DNA from: an uncultured Collinsella sp.
GTDB taxonomy: Bacteria; Actinomycetota; Coriobacteriia; Coriobacteriales; Coriobacteriaceae
Assembly (NCBI GenBank): GCA_900752345.1
Contig: CAADVA010000188.1
Coordinates: 1-7,089, forward strand
Direction: 5' to 3'
Length of the DNA stretch: 7,089 nucleotides
Shown here piece by piece: positions 1-5,969 of the stretch. A program made the translations under genes and the position numbers. A model generated the notes under the pieces. The model was not told where the DNA came from, did not search any database, and saw only the letters and a program-made list of their open reading frames with translations. The stretch's first letter is position 1, and the number at the start of each line of letters is the position of its first letter.

Positions 1-2
1 GC

Positions 3-662
3 ACCTCGCTTGCCACGGTTGAGTGGATGCCCGCCGACAAAGGGCTTATCGATGCCCTGATTGAGTTGAAGGAAGATCGGCTTAAGGTCAACAGCACTGC
101 CAAAGATGCCGAGGCCGCCACGACCGAACGCCCCGTCGCCAAGCCCAAGCGCGCACCTAAGCGCCGCAGCAAAAAGCGCCCCAAGCCCGGCCTGCTGGAC
201 GGCATCGACACCTCGGACCTCTCCGCCGACGAGCGTGAGCTCGTGCGCCGTCGCGCCGCTATAAAAAAGTCTATGAAGGGCAACAAACGCACCAACACCA
301 AGCCCGAGCTGCTCGTACGACAGCGCCTGCGGGCAGCGGGCCTTACGGGTTATCGCTTGGAATGGAAGGTTCCCGGCAAACCCGACATCGCCTTCCCCGG
401 CCGCAAGATCGCCATCTTCGTCAACGGCTGCTTTTGGCACCGCTGCCCCAAATGCAACCCTAGCCAGCCCAAGCGCAATGTTGAATTTTGGGAGGCAAAG
501 TTTCGCCGCAACGTCGAGCGCGACCGCGCTGCCGTGGCAGCACTCACTCAAATGGGTTGGACGCCCATAACCATCTGGGAATGCGAGCTCAAAAAAGACC
601 GCATCGACGCCACCATGGAAAAGGTCATCGAGCAGGTGCGGGCTGCAGAGCCGCAGCGCTAA
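3..662 (+). CDS. vsr: Very short patch repair (Vsr-type) endonuclease with long basic N-terminal extension, 5' end possibly beyond the window
   Basis: Vsr nicks DNA 5' of the T in T:G mismatches left by deamination of 5-methylcytosine, usually at sites of a partner cytosine methylase. Numbering from the Met at 27 (211 residues), the Vsr core fills about residues 83-190: NTKPELLVRQRLRAAG, then VPGKPDIAFP with the likely catalytic Asp120, FVNGCFWHRC with His138, the pair Cys140/Cys143, NVERD, and WEC with Cys186, a probable zinc ligand. The usual family length is near 150. Here about 80 residues precede the core, including a Lys/Arg/Pro-rich stretch (residues 39-54) that could be a DNA-binding or flexible linker. 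The frame stays open to the left edge (TSLATVEW before that Met) and no well-spaced Shine-Dalgarno precedes the ATG at 27, so the true start may lie upstream. The entry therefore begins at the first full codon of the frame. No methylase is visible in the window. The family call is firm; the start is not. Confidence 0.9.
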   Translation, partial: TSLATVEWMPADKGLIDALIELKEDRLKVNSTAKDAEAATTERPVAKPKRAPKRRSKKRPKPGLLDGIDTSDLSADERELVRRRAAIKKSMKGNKRTNTKPELLVRQRLRAAGLTGYRLEWKVPGKPDIAFPGRKIAIFVNGCFWHRCPKCNPSQPKRNVEFWEAKFRRNVERDRAAVAALTQMGWTPITIWECELKKDRIDATMEKVIEQVRAAEPQR

Positions 663-757
663 CAGCGAGCATTCACACGCTCCGCACGTCTGCGCCACAT
701 CCACGTCACAAACCTTAGAAAGCCCTTAAGCTCCCAACCTTTCAAGAGTGTTACTCG

Positions 758-913
758 ATGCCTCTGACCTGCAGTTTCATCGTAACACCAAACCAGGTTA
801 AGCCTTTCTTTAGCGCTTCTTTGCAGCAGCCGCGGCATAATACTGCCAACGCACGGGACCTAGCAGCATACCCCGAGCGCAATCTTTTGGTGGACATCGA
901 GGAGGCCGCATAA
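758..913 (+). CDS. Possible small ORF, 51 aa, unknown function
   Basis: An ATG-to-TAA frame encodes 51 residues that begin MPLTCSFIVT and end NLLVDIEEAA. The C-terminal part looks protein-like and acidic. No signal peptide, membrane segment or known motif is evident. Upstream spacing offers only a weak purine stretch (AAGAG near 744) as ribosome site. Its stop codon lies two bases before the ATG of a second small ORF at 916, and its last codons contain GAGGAGG, a good ribosome binding site for that second ORF. Such an arrangement would fit translational coupling. Third-position GC is lower than in the real genes nearby. It could equally be chance or a decayed gene remnant. Confidence 0.25.
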   Translation: MPLTCSFIVTPNQVKPFFSASLQQPRHNTANARDLAAYPERNLLVDIEEAA

Positions 914-915
914 GC

Positions 916-1125
916 ATGCATTCTTCCAATGCCGTAGCACGGCAGCCATCCCTAAAACATGCAAACCTTTTCTCCTTCCCCCCGACACAGAGAAACGGCC
1001 TCCTCGACTCCCCAACCCCAAAACCCAAACGCTCAACCGACCAGAGCCTCAACCTGCGAGCATCGTTCGAAAAGCTCCAAGCATCCCTAGACAAAACCTT
1101 CCCCAACCAAGCCCGGGCATACTAA
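916..1125 (+). CDS. Possible small ORF, 69 aa, unknown function
   Basis: This frame encodes 69 residues, beginning MHSSNAVARQ and ending FPNQARAY. The best supporting sign is a strong Shine-Dalgarno GAGGAGG (899-905) ten bases before the ATG, just after the 51-aa ORF closes. The C-terminal 25 residues (around SFEKLQASLDK) could form an amphipathic helix; the middle is Pro/Lys-rich and low in complexity. Codon use (many A-ending codons) differs from neighbouring genes. No family is recognised. An overlapping antisense frame (810-1106) starting from TTG looks less likely. It may be a small lineage-specific gene, a degraded remnant, or not a gene. Confidence 0.3.
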   Translation: MHSSNAVARQPSLKHANLFSFPPTQRNGLLDSPTPKPKRSTDQSLNLRASFEKLQASLDKTFPNQARAY

Positions 1126-1208
1126 CCCCTCATCAACAAAGCGCCCCTCGCGCCCCATCCTTTCCGCCCCAACGCCACAAGGGCGACGACCTCGAGTAGG
1201 TCAACCTA

Positions 1209-1331
1209 GGAGGGACGAGGGCTTAGTTCCCCAATCTTTCCGCAGGGGGCAAAAAGCCTCGCCGCACGAAGTGCGCAGCGAGGCTTTTTGCATGCCCGAG
1301 GACGATTGGGGAACTAAGCCCTCGTCCCTCC
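1209..1331. repeat. Large compound inverted repeat (28-bp outer arms plus inner hairpin)
   Basis: The outer arms, 1209-1236 and 1304-1331, are perfect 28-base reverse complements (the left arm begins GGAGGGACGAGGGCTTAGTT). Inside them lie unpaired segments (1237-1248 and 1292-1303), then a perfect 14-bp stem (1249-1262 with 1278-1291), and at the tip a 5-bp stem CGCAC-gaa-GTGCG (1263-1275). The whole could fold into one long interrupted hairpin of 47 paired positions per side. It lies 34 bases beyond the aldolase stop codon, so it would sit in that gene's 3' untranslated region. The long perfect outer arms are not needed for termination. This suggests a REP/MITE-like intergenic element or a 3'-end RNA stabiliser. 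Confidence 0.85.
1249..1291. terminator. Bidirectional rho-independent terminator behind the aldolase
   Basis: GCAAAAAGCCTCGC (1249-1262) pairs perfectly with GCGAGGCTTTTTGC (1278-1291), with an extra CGCAC/GTGCG stem and a GAA loop at the tip. The GC-rich stem is bounded by A5 on one side and T5 on the other, so it can terminate in both directions. On the minus strand it ends transcription of the aldolase (stop at 1366). On the plus strand it would block readthrough coming from the vsr side. Confidence 0.85.
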
Positions 1332-1365
1332 CCGGGATATGTAGCGAGTCGGAGTACCCTTGCTG

Positions 1366-2223
1366 TTACTCTGCCTTGCCCACAGAGTTGAGGTTGGTCA
1401 TGCGGATCTTAACCAGCTCGGTGATCTCACGCATGCCCTCCTTGGCCGGCTTCTTGGGATCGAAGCAGGCGGGGTTCTCGGCCATGTAGGCCATGAAGCC
1501 CTTGGTGTAGGCCTGACGCAGCTCGGTGGCGTAGTTAACCTTGCAGATGCCGTTCTTCACAGCCTCGGCAACCTGCTCATCGGGCACACCAGAGGTGCCG
1601 TGCAGAACCAGCGGCACGTCGACGGCGTCGCGGATGGCCTTGACCACGGACTGCTCGATGTGGGGATCGCTCGTGTACACGCCGTGGCTGGTGCCAACGC
1701 CAATAGCCAGCGAGGTGCAGCCGGTGCGCTCGACGAACTCCTTGGCCTCGGCCGGATCGGTGTAGGGGCTCTCGCCCTCAACCGCGGGACCGTCGTCCTC
1801 CTTGCCGCCAACCTTGCCGAGCTCAGCCTCGACGGGCACGCCCATGGCGCGACCAGCATCGGCGACAGACTTGGTCAGAGCGATGTTGTCCTCGAAAGAC
1901 TCGTGCGAGCCGTCGATCATGACAGAGGTGTAGCCCGTGCGGAAAGCCTGCATGCAGCGGTCATAGCCATCGCCGTGATCGAGGTGCAGAGCGACGGGCA
2001 CGGAAGCGCGCTCGGCGGCAGCCTTGACCATGCCGTAGAAGTAGTCCAGACCAGCGGTCTTGATGGTGCCCGGGGTGGTCTGCATGATGACGGGGGACTT
2101 GGTCTCCTCGGCAGCGGCCAGAACGGCCATAACAAACTCGAGGTTCTCGACGTTGAAAGCGCCAACAGCGTAGTGGCCGGCCTGAGCGTCCTTGAGCATC
2201 TTTTCGGTGGTAACAAGTGCCAT
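1366..2223 (-). CDS. Class II ketose-bisphosphate aldolase (GatY/KbaY/FbaA family)
   Basis: This zinc-dependent cytosolic aldolase cleaves a ketose 1,6-bisphosphate (fructose or tagatose type) into dihydroxyacetone phosphate and glyceraldehyde 3-phosphate. It is 285 residues, the usual length. Visible landmarks are AFNVENLEF (22-30), LHLDHGDGYD (79-88) with catalytic Asp82 and zinc ligand His83, SVMIDGSH (100-107), EAELGKVGGKEDD (132-144), GVGTSHGVY (175-183) with His180, LVLHGTSG (205-212) with His208, and KVNYATEL (228-235). Zinc-ligand spacing and the GTSHG and ICKVNxATEL segments resemble GatY/KbaY more than Bacillus FbaA, as I recall those sequences, but substrate cannot be assigned. The ATG at 2223 is preceded by GAGAGGAG; an upstream extension in the same frame lacks such a site. 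The gene is divergent from a DeoR-family repressor that probably regulates it, and is followed by a strong terminator. Confidence 0.94.
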   Translation of the reverse strand: MALVTTEKMLKDAQAGHYAVGAFNVENLEFVMAVLAAAEETKSPVIMQTTPGTIKTAGLDYFYGMVKAAAERASVPVALHLDHGDGYDRCMQAFRTGYTSVMIDGSHESFEDNIALTKSVADAGRAMGVPVEAELGKVGGKEDDGPAVEGESPYTDPAEAKEFVERTGCTSLAIGVGTSHGVYTSDPHIEQSVVKAIRDAVDVPLVLHGTSGVPDEQVAEAVKNGICKVNYATELRQAYTKGFMAYMAENPACFDPKKPAKEGMREITELVKIRMTNLNSVGKAE

Positions 2224-2280
2224 GAGCGTTTGCTCCTCTCCCTCGCCCGCATCTGGACATCGGGCGTAGTTGTTCACAAG

Positions 2281-2301
2281 GCGTTTTACCTTGCGTTTTA
2301 C
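2281..2301. repeat. Tandem 9-bp direct repeat GCGTTTTAC upstream of the aldolase
   Basis: GCGTTTTAC occurs at 2281-2289 and again at 2293-2301, a 12-base period. The first copy also overlaps an inverted repeat CAAGG-cgtttta-CCTTG (2277-2293). The repeats lie about 60-80 bases before the aldolase start codon. They could be regulator half-sites or part of the mRNA leader; no direct evidence favours either. Confidence 0.45.
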
Positions 2302-2447
2302 TGCGCTCATTGTATGAAATTCAGCGGCTTTGCACGTGCGAGATATTGAGCCCATGCAGGTCAATACCGTCGTTTTTGAAAAGCAAACGGAAGGAATTGA
2401 AGCCGAGTGGGCGTGTTCGATATTGAATTTTAGGCGTTCAGCGTCTT

Positions 2448-2501
2448 TCTTTTATAGAAAAGATAAGTAATCGAAAGGTGTTTTCTTACTCAAAAAGAAA
2501 A
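2448..2501. promoter_or_regulatory. Pair of A/T-rich inverted repeats, candidate DeoR-type operators
   Basis: TCTTTT-atag-AAAAGA (2448-2463) is a perfect 6-bp inverted repeat. TTTTCTT-actcaaa-AAGAAAA (2481-2501) is a perfect 7-bp one. Their inner edges are 17 bases apart and they lie about 60-110 bases before the repressor start codon. Similar half-sites and closeness to the regulator gene fit autoregulation and control of the divergent aldolase. A/T-rich symmetry can arise by chance, so this is tentative. Confidence 0.4.
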
Positions 2502-2557
2502 TGAACGAAAATAGATTCAACACAATTCCTGCAAATTAACGTGAGAATGGAGCAGCT

Positions 2558-3361
2558 ATGGCCCATGCGACAACCCGAGCCTTCGCCGATGAGCGTCGCG
2601 CCGCCATCATGGAGATGCTCGAGCATAATGCCTCGGTGCAGGTAGCGGAAATCGCCCAGACCTTTGGCGTGTCCTCCGTCACCGCCCGCGCCGACCTGGA
2701 CGCGCTCGCCGAAGCAGGCAAGCTGCGCCGCACACATGGTGGTGCCGTATCGCTCCACAAACGCCTGACCGTTTCCACGCAGGATCGCCGCATCAATGTC
2801 AACGTCGCCGCCAAGCAGGCCATCGCACAAAGCGCCATCGAGCTCGTCAATGACGGCGACACGCTGCTCGTCGACTCGGGCACCACGGCGCTCGAGTTCG
2901 TTCGGCTCCTCGATCAGCGCGACGGTATCACCGTCATCACGGCAGACATTACCATTGCCGATTACATCGACGAGAGCATGCCCTCGGTCGATGTCGTCAT
3001 GCTAGGCGGGGCGCTGCGCAAAGGCCATCGTTATTTGTACGGACCGCTCACTATGCAGGCGCTCCAAATGGTCCACGCCGACCTTGCCGTCATGTGCCCC
3101 GGCGCCTTTGTCTCCAGCTGCGGCTTTACGACCGACTTTCCCCAGATGGCCGAAACCAAAACGGCTATGATCGCCGCGGCCCATCAAAGCGTCGCCCTCA
3201 TGGACGCCAGCAAGGTTAACGGACGCGGCATGTACCGCTTTGCCGAGCTGACCGATGTCGACACCATCGTGATGGACCGTGACCCCGATCATGCCGTCGC
3301 CACCTCAATCGCCGAGGCCACCGACAGCGCACGTCCAGCCCTCATCATCGCCGGCGCTTAA
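2558..3361 (+). CDS. DeoR/GlpR-family transcriptional repressor of sugar metabolism
   Basis: The 267-residue protein has the family's standard two-domain plan. An N-terminal winged helix-turn-helix (about 12-63) shows VAEIAQTFGVSSVTARADL (29-47), followed by the hallmark RRTHGGA (58-63). The C-terminal sugar-phosphate sensing domain shows DSGTTALEF (106-114), VMLGGALR (147-154), AETKTAMIAAA (198-208) and MDASKVN (215-221). Length is close to the usual 250-260. The start is supported by GGAG (2549-2552) five bases before the ATG. These regulators usually repress a linked catabolic operon until a phosphorylated sugar intermediate binds. Here the natural target is the divergently transcribed aldolase, whose substrate could be the effector, but this is inference. 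The gene ends at a convergent hairpin shared with the flavodiiron gene. Confidence 0.95.
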   Translation: MAHATTRAFADERRAAIMEMLEHNASVQVAEIAQTFGVSSVTARADLDALAEAGKLRRTHGGAVSLHKRLTVSTQDRRINVNVAAKQAIAQSAIELVNDGDTLLVDSGTTALEFVRLLDQRDGITVITADITIADYIDESMPSVDVVMLGGALRKGHRYLYGPLTMQALQMVHADLAVMCPGAFVSSCGFTTDFPQMAETKTAMIAAAHQSVALMDASKVNGRGMYRFAELTDVDTIVMDRDPDHAVATSIAEATDSARPALIIAGA

Positions 3362-3366
3362 ACAAA

Positions 3367-3403
3367 AACCACCACAAAGGTGCCTGTCCCCTTTGTGGTG
3401 GTT
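3367..3403. terminator. Convergent-gap terminator hairpin, strongest for the minus strand
   Basis: AACCACCACAAAGG (3367-3380) pairs perfectly over 14 bp with CCTTTGTGGTGGTT (3390-3403), around the 9-base loop TGCCTGTCC. On the minus strand the stem is followed by a T-rich run (TTTGTTT), so it terminates the flavodiiron gene. On the plus strand, behind the DeoR-type gene, the T tract is lacking and termination would depend on the stem alone. The stem-loop contains GGTGCCTGTCCCC, a motif I recall from intergenic hairpins of many gut bacteria. Confidence 0.75.
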
Positions 3404-3435
3404 GTGATGGTTGAGCGTCAAAAGTGAACGTGTCG

Positions 3436-4596
3436 CTACTTGGAGAGCTCGTCGGCGAGGGCCTCGATCTGGGCGCGCGTGGCGTCGTTGAGCGAGCCCA
3501 GCACAGTCACCTTGTTCTGCGTCAGGGTGATGTCCTTCATGCCCTCGAGCTCCTTGGTCATAACCTTGGCAGCTGCGGGCGCCCAGGAACCGGACTCGAC
3601 AAGCGCCACGGTGCGGTTCTGGTAGGCATGCTCGGCGAGCGTGTGGATAAAGGTGCTCATGCACGGGAAGATCTCGCCCTGATAGGTAATGGAGGCGAGC
3701 ACTAGACGGTCGTAGCGGAACGCATCCTCAACGGCCTCGGCCATGTCGTCGCGAGCCAGGTCAAAGACGGAGACCTTCTGGCCGCGAGCCTCGAGCGCAG
3801 ATGCGAGCTCCTCGACGGCAGCCTTCAGATGGCCATACACGCTCGCATAGGCGATCGTGATGCCCTCGTCTTCGGGCTGATAGCTCGACCAGGTGTTATA
3901 GGTGTCGAGGTAGTAGCCCAGGTTCTCGGTCAGCACGGGGCCGTGGAGCGGGCAGATAATCTGAATGTCCAGGTCGGCGGCCTTCTTGAGCACGGCCTGC
4001 ACGAACTTGCCGAACTTACCGACGATGCCAAAGTAGTAGCGGCGAGCCTCGCAAGCCCACCCCTCGGGATCCTCGATGTCGTTGGCGCCAAACTTGCCAA
4101 AGCCGTCGGCACTAAAGAGCACCTTGTCGGTGGACTCGTAGGAGAAGATCACCTCGGGCCAGTGAACGTTGGGGGCGCCGATAAAGGTCAGGCTGTGGCC
4201 GCCCAGGTCGAGCACGTCGCCCTCTTTGACGACCATCTTGCGCTCGGGGTAGTCGGTGCCAAAGTAGTTGACCATCATGCGGAAGGCGCCCATGCTGGCC
4301 ACAATCTGTGCCTGGGGATAGCGCTCCATAAAGGCAGCGATACCGGCGGAGTGATCGGGCTCCATGTGATGGACGACCAGGTAGTCGGGCGTACGGCCAT
4401 CGAGCACGGCCTCGAGGTTGCCGAGCCACTCGTCGACAAAGTCAGCGTCAACCGAATCGGCGACAGCAATCTTTTCGCCCAAGATAACATAGCTGTTGTA
4501 TGCCATACCGTTCTCGGACACATCGTACTGGCCCTCGAACAGGTCAATGTCGTGATCGTCGACGCCAACGTAGCGGATATCCTTGGTGATCTCCAT
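3436..4596 (-). CDS. Flavodiiron protein (FprA/ROO-type oxygen reductase)
   Basis: Flavodiiron proteins are soluble enzymes that reduce O2 to water, and some reduce NO to N2O, protecting anaerobes. They take electrons from rubredoxin or an F420/NADH partner. The 386-residue protein has an N-terminal metallo-beta-lactamase-like domain with all seven expected diiron ligands: His77, Glu79, Asp81, His82 (HHMEPDHSAG), His145 (PNVHWPEV), Asp164 (SADGFG) and His218 (CPLHGP). The C-terminal flavodoxin domain (about 247-386) shows the FMN-loop IAYASVYGHLKAA (248-260), SITYQGEIF (302-310) and VESGSWAP (333-340). There is no fused rubredoxin or flavin reductase domain and no partner gene beside it. The ATG at 4596 has AGGAGG nine bases upstream; a longer frame from 4659 is not supported. 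It is transcribed alone, from its own promoter. O2 versus NO preference cannot be told from sequence. Confidence 0.96.
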   Translation of the reverse strand: MEITKDIRYVGVDDHDIDLFEGQYDVSENGMAYNSYVILGEKIAVADSVDADFVDEWLGNLEAVLDGRTPDYLVVHHMEPDHSAGIAAFMERYPQAQIVASMGAFRMMVNYFGTDYPERKMVVKEGDVLDLGGHSLTFIGAPNVHWPEVIFSYESTDKVLFSADGFGKFGANDIEDPEGWACEARRYYFGIVGKFGKFVQAVLKKAADLDIQIICPLHGPVLTENLGYYLDTYNTWSSYQPEDEGITIAYASVYGHLKAAVEELASALEARGQKVSVFDLARDDMAEAVEDAFRYDRLVLASITYQGEIFPCMSTFIHTLAEHAYQNRTVALVESGSWAPAAAKVMTKELEGMKDITLTQNKVTVLGSLNDATRAQIEALADELSK

Positions 4597-4612
4597 CAGG
4601 CAAAGCCTCCTA

Positions 4613-4642
4613 GATAGACAAAAGAACCCGTCTATCATAACA
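4613..4642 (-). promoter_or_regulatory. Extended -10 promoter with overlapping inverted repeat for the flavodiiron gene
   Basis: On the minus strand TGTTATGAT (4642 down to 4634) is a good extended -10 box (TGn plus TATGAT); no convincing -35 is present. Transcription would start near 4627, giving a leader of about 30 bases. A perfect 7-bp inverted repeat GATAGAC-N10-GTCTATC (4613-4619 and 4630-4636) overlaps the box and the expected start point, so it is placed like a repressor operator. A related ATAG/CTAT pair lies upstream at 4652-4665. Confidence 0.55.
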
Positions 4643-4725
4643 CTCGTCTTCATAGACACGGCTATCTGCCAGCATCCTTATCGATTGTTATTGAGGCGGA
4701 ATATATCGCCATTGACCTGCAAAAA

Positions 4726-5757
4726 CTATGTGCGCGGAGCTGCCGTGGTATGTCGAACGATAAGCTGGCCGGGAATACGAATGGCAACGGTTTTGTCCGC
4801 TGCCCCCGCCTTGGGAACCGCGTGCTCGAACACCTCGCGTCCACGCTGATGCAAATCGAATCGAACGGTCGTGAGCTCGTTGTGTGCCACAAAATCATCG
4901 AGCGAATCGTCGACGCCCACCACGCTCACGTCCTCGGGCACGCGCAAGCCGCTATCGCGCAGCGCTGCAATTGCGCCATTTGCCATCTGGTCGTTTGCCG
5001 CGTAAATCGCCGTCATGGTGTGATCGTGCTCGGCCAGGTACCTGCCGGCCTCGTAGCCGCTGTTGGCAGACCAGTCGCCCTCGAGCGGCTCTGCCGGCTC
5101 GATGTGCTTACGCTCGAGCGCATCCTGCCAACCGGCGCGACGAAATTGCTCGTCGACCGAGAACGACGGGCCGCCAATATAGCGAATCTGCTCGTGTCCT
5201 AGCTCAAACAGGTGATCCATAAGCAATAGCGAGCAGCCGTAATGATCGGAGTCGACCGTGGTCACGCGCGGATGCGCGTACATGGTAACGATGACCGTGC
5301 CAATGCCCGGCAGTGAATCAAACGTCTCAAAATCGGGCGCCATGCGGCTCATGCCGATGATGATGCCGTCCACCGGCAATGCGGCCATACGACGCGTGGC
5401 CTCGGCAAGCGAAAACTCCTCGGTCTTGGACATCTCGACCAGCGTGATGGCGCAATTATGCTCGCGAGCAGCGCTGGCGATGCCGTCAATCATTGAGAGG
5501 TTGCCAAACTTGGTGACATCGTTGACGCATAGGCCAACCGAATGGTATCGACCGTCGCGCAGCGAGCGACCGGCATAACTCGGACGAAAGCCGAGCTCTT
5601 GCATAGCGGACTGCACGCGCTGGCGCGTCTGCTCGTTAACGTTGGGCAAGCCGTTGGCGACGCGCGAAACCGTCTGCTGCGAAACGCCAGCAGCGCGGGC
5701 GACGTCGGCCATGGAGACCGGACGCGTACCTGTATCGTTGGACGGGCGCCTTGCCAC
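4726..5757 (-). CDS. LacI-family transcriptional regulator, probable galactose regulator
   Basis: The 343-residue protein is full length for the LacI/GalR family. The helix-turn-helix lies at about residues 16-37 (MADVARAAGVSQQTVSRVAN), then NEQTRQRVQSAMQELGFRPS and a hinge segment (YAGRSLRDGR, 61-70). The periplasmic-binding-protein-like effector domain runs from about 73, with VDGIIIG, HLFELGHEQIRYIGGP, TAIYAANDQMANGAIAAL, PEDVSVVGVDD and the usual C-terminal QLIVRHTTA. The start is GTG at 5757, preceded by AAGGTGA (5762-5768). A later ATG at residue 16 would truncate the DNA-binding domain. It is divergent from galK, and the shared gap has three copies of a CpG-centred operator-like sequence, so control of galK and of itself is likely. 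The effector is not known; galactose is a guess from context. Confidence 0.95.
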   Translation of the reverse strand: MARRPSNDTGTRPVSMADVARAAGVSQQTVSRVANGLPNVNEQTRQRVQSAMQELGFRPSYAGRSLRDGRYHSVGLCVNDVTKFGNLSMIDGIASAAREHNCAITLVEMSKTEEFSLAEATRRMAALPVDGIIIGMSRMAPDFETFDSLPGIGTVIVTMYAHPRVTTVDSDHYGCSLLLMDHLFELGHEQIRYIGGPSFSVDEQFRRAGWQDALERKHIEPAEPLEGDWSANSGYEAGRYLAEHDHTMTAIYAANDQMANGAIAALRDSGLRVPEDVSVVGVDDSLDDFVAHNELTTVRFDLHQRGREVFEHAVPKAGAADKTVAIRIPGQLIVRHTTAAPRT

Positions 5758-5850
5758 AGGATCACCTTCACCCTTGCGAGATCTGAATAGCGTGAATGCC
5801 GGCCCGGGCAGGAGTTTAGCCCGCGCCGAGGCCCGCTATCGTCGGACGCA

Positions 5851-5864
5851 TGTTAACGTACTCT
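5851..5864. promoter_or_regulatory. LacI-type operator copy 1
   Basis: TGTTAACGTACTCT is an imperfect palindrome centred on CG (TGnnnAC|GTnnnCx), like LacI/GalR operators. It is the copy nearest the regulator gene, about 95 bases before its GTG, suggesting autoregulation. It shares 13 consecutive bases with the other two copies. Confidence 0.65.
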
Positions 5865-5969
5865 ACTTTTTCAATCCGCATCTCTTCTGCTTTATAAGTC
5901 CATACGGCAATACCGTTCACGGCTGAATTTCTACCGATTACCAGATTCTCAAAAAGTGACAAGAGTTGT

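Larger units (their letters stand above)
663..1208. other. Long stretch without a confident gene
   Basis: This gap follows vsr. No obvious intrinsic terminator sits directly behind vsr. The + strand from about 690 to 1160 is poor in G and rich in C and A, unlike the coding genes around it. It holds two doubtful small ORFs, listed separately, and a short inverted repeat GACCT-cgagt-AGGTC at 1188-1202. From 1126 to 1208 I see nothing else. No tRNA or recognisable structured RNA was found. Confidence 0.5.
2224..2557. promoter_or_regulatory. Divergent control region between aldolase and DeoR-type repressor
   Basis: This 334-base gap must hold promoters for both divergent genes. The half near the repressor (about 2420-2535) is very AT-rich, unlike the rest of the window, and carries two A/T-rich inverted repeats. 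The half near the aldolase carries a tandem 9-bp repeat and a small inverted repeat GCCCG/CGGGC (2245-2249 with 2261-2265). Candidate promoter elements are weak: TTGACC near 2355 and TACAAT near 2315 on the minus strand are not correctly spaced, so I do not assign exact promoters. Confidence 0.6.

Noticed and set aside
810..1106. 98-codon frame on - in the gap after vsr
   Set aside because: It would begin with TTG without a good ribosome site, the translation is rich in Cys/Arg/Trp with no motif, and it overlaps the slightly better supported + frame.
1209..1331. Terminal inverted repeats of an insertion sequence
   Set aside because: Only 67 bases lie between the 28-bp arms and they form a terminator; there is no transposase and no obvious target-site duplication.
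1360..2349. Long open frame on + opposite the aldolase (329 codons)
   Set aside because: It is the antisense shadow of a strongly recognised aldolase in GC-rich DNA. The translation is repetitive in Gly/Leu/Val/His and matches no family.
2224..2364. N-terminal extension of the aldolase to 2364
   Set aside because: The extra 47 residues do not resemble the family, and the ATG at 2223 has a good Shine-Dalgarno and gives the standard length.
3829..4617. Long open frame on + opposite the flavodiiron gene (262 codons)
   Set aside because: Antisense shadow; the minus-strand protein has all seven diiron ligands and the FMN loop, while this one has no recognisable motif.
4597..4659. N-terminal extension of the flavodiiron protein to 4659
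   Set aside because: The region holds the promoter -10 box and AGGAGG for the start at 4596.
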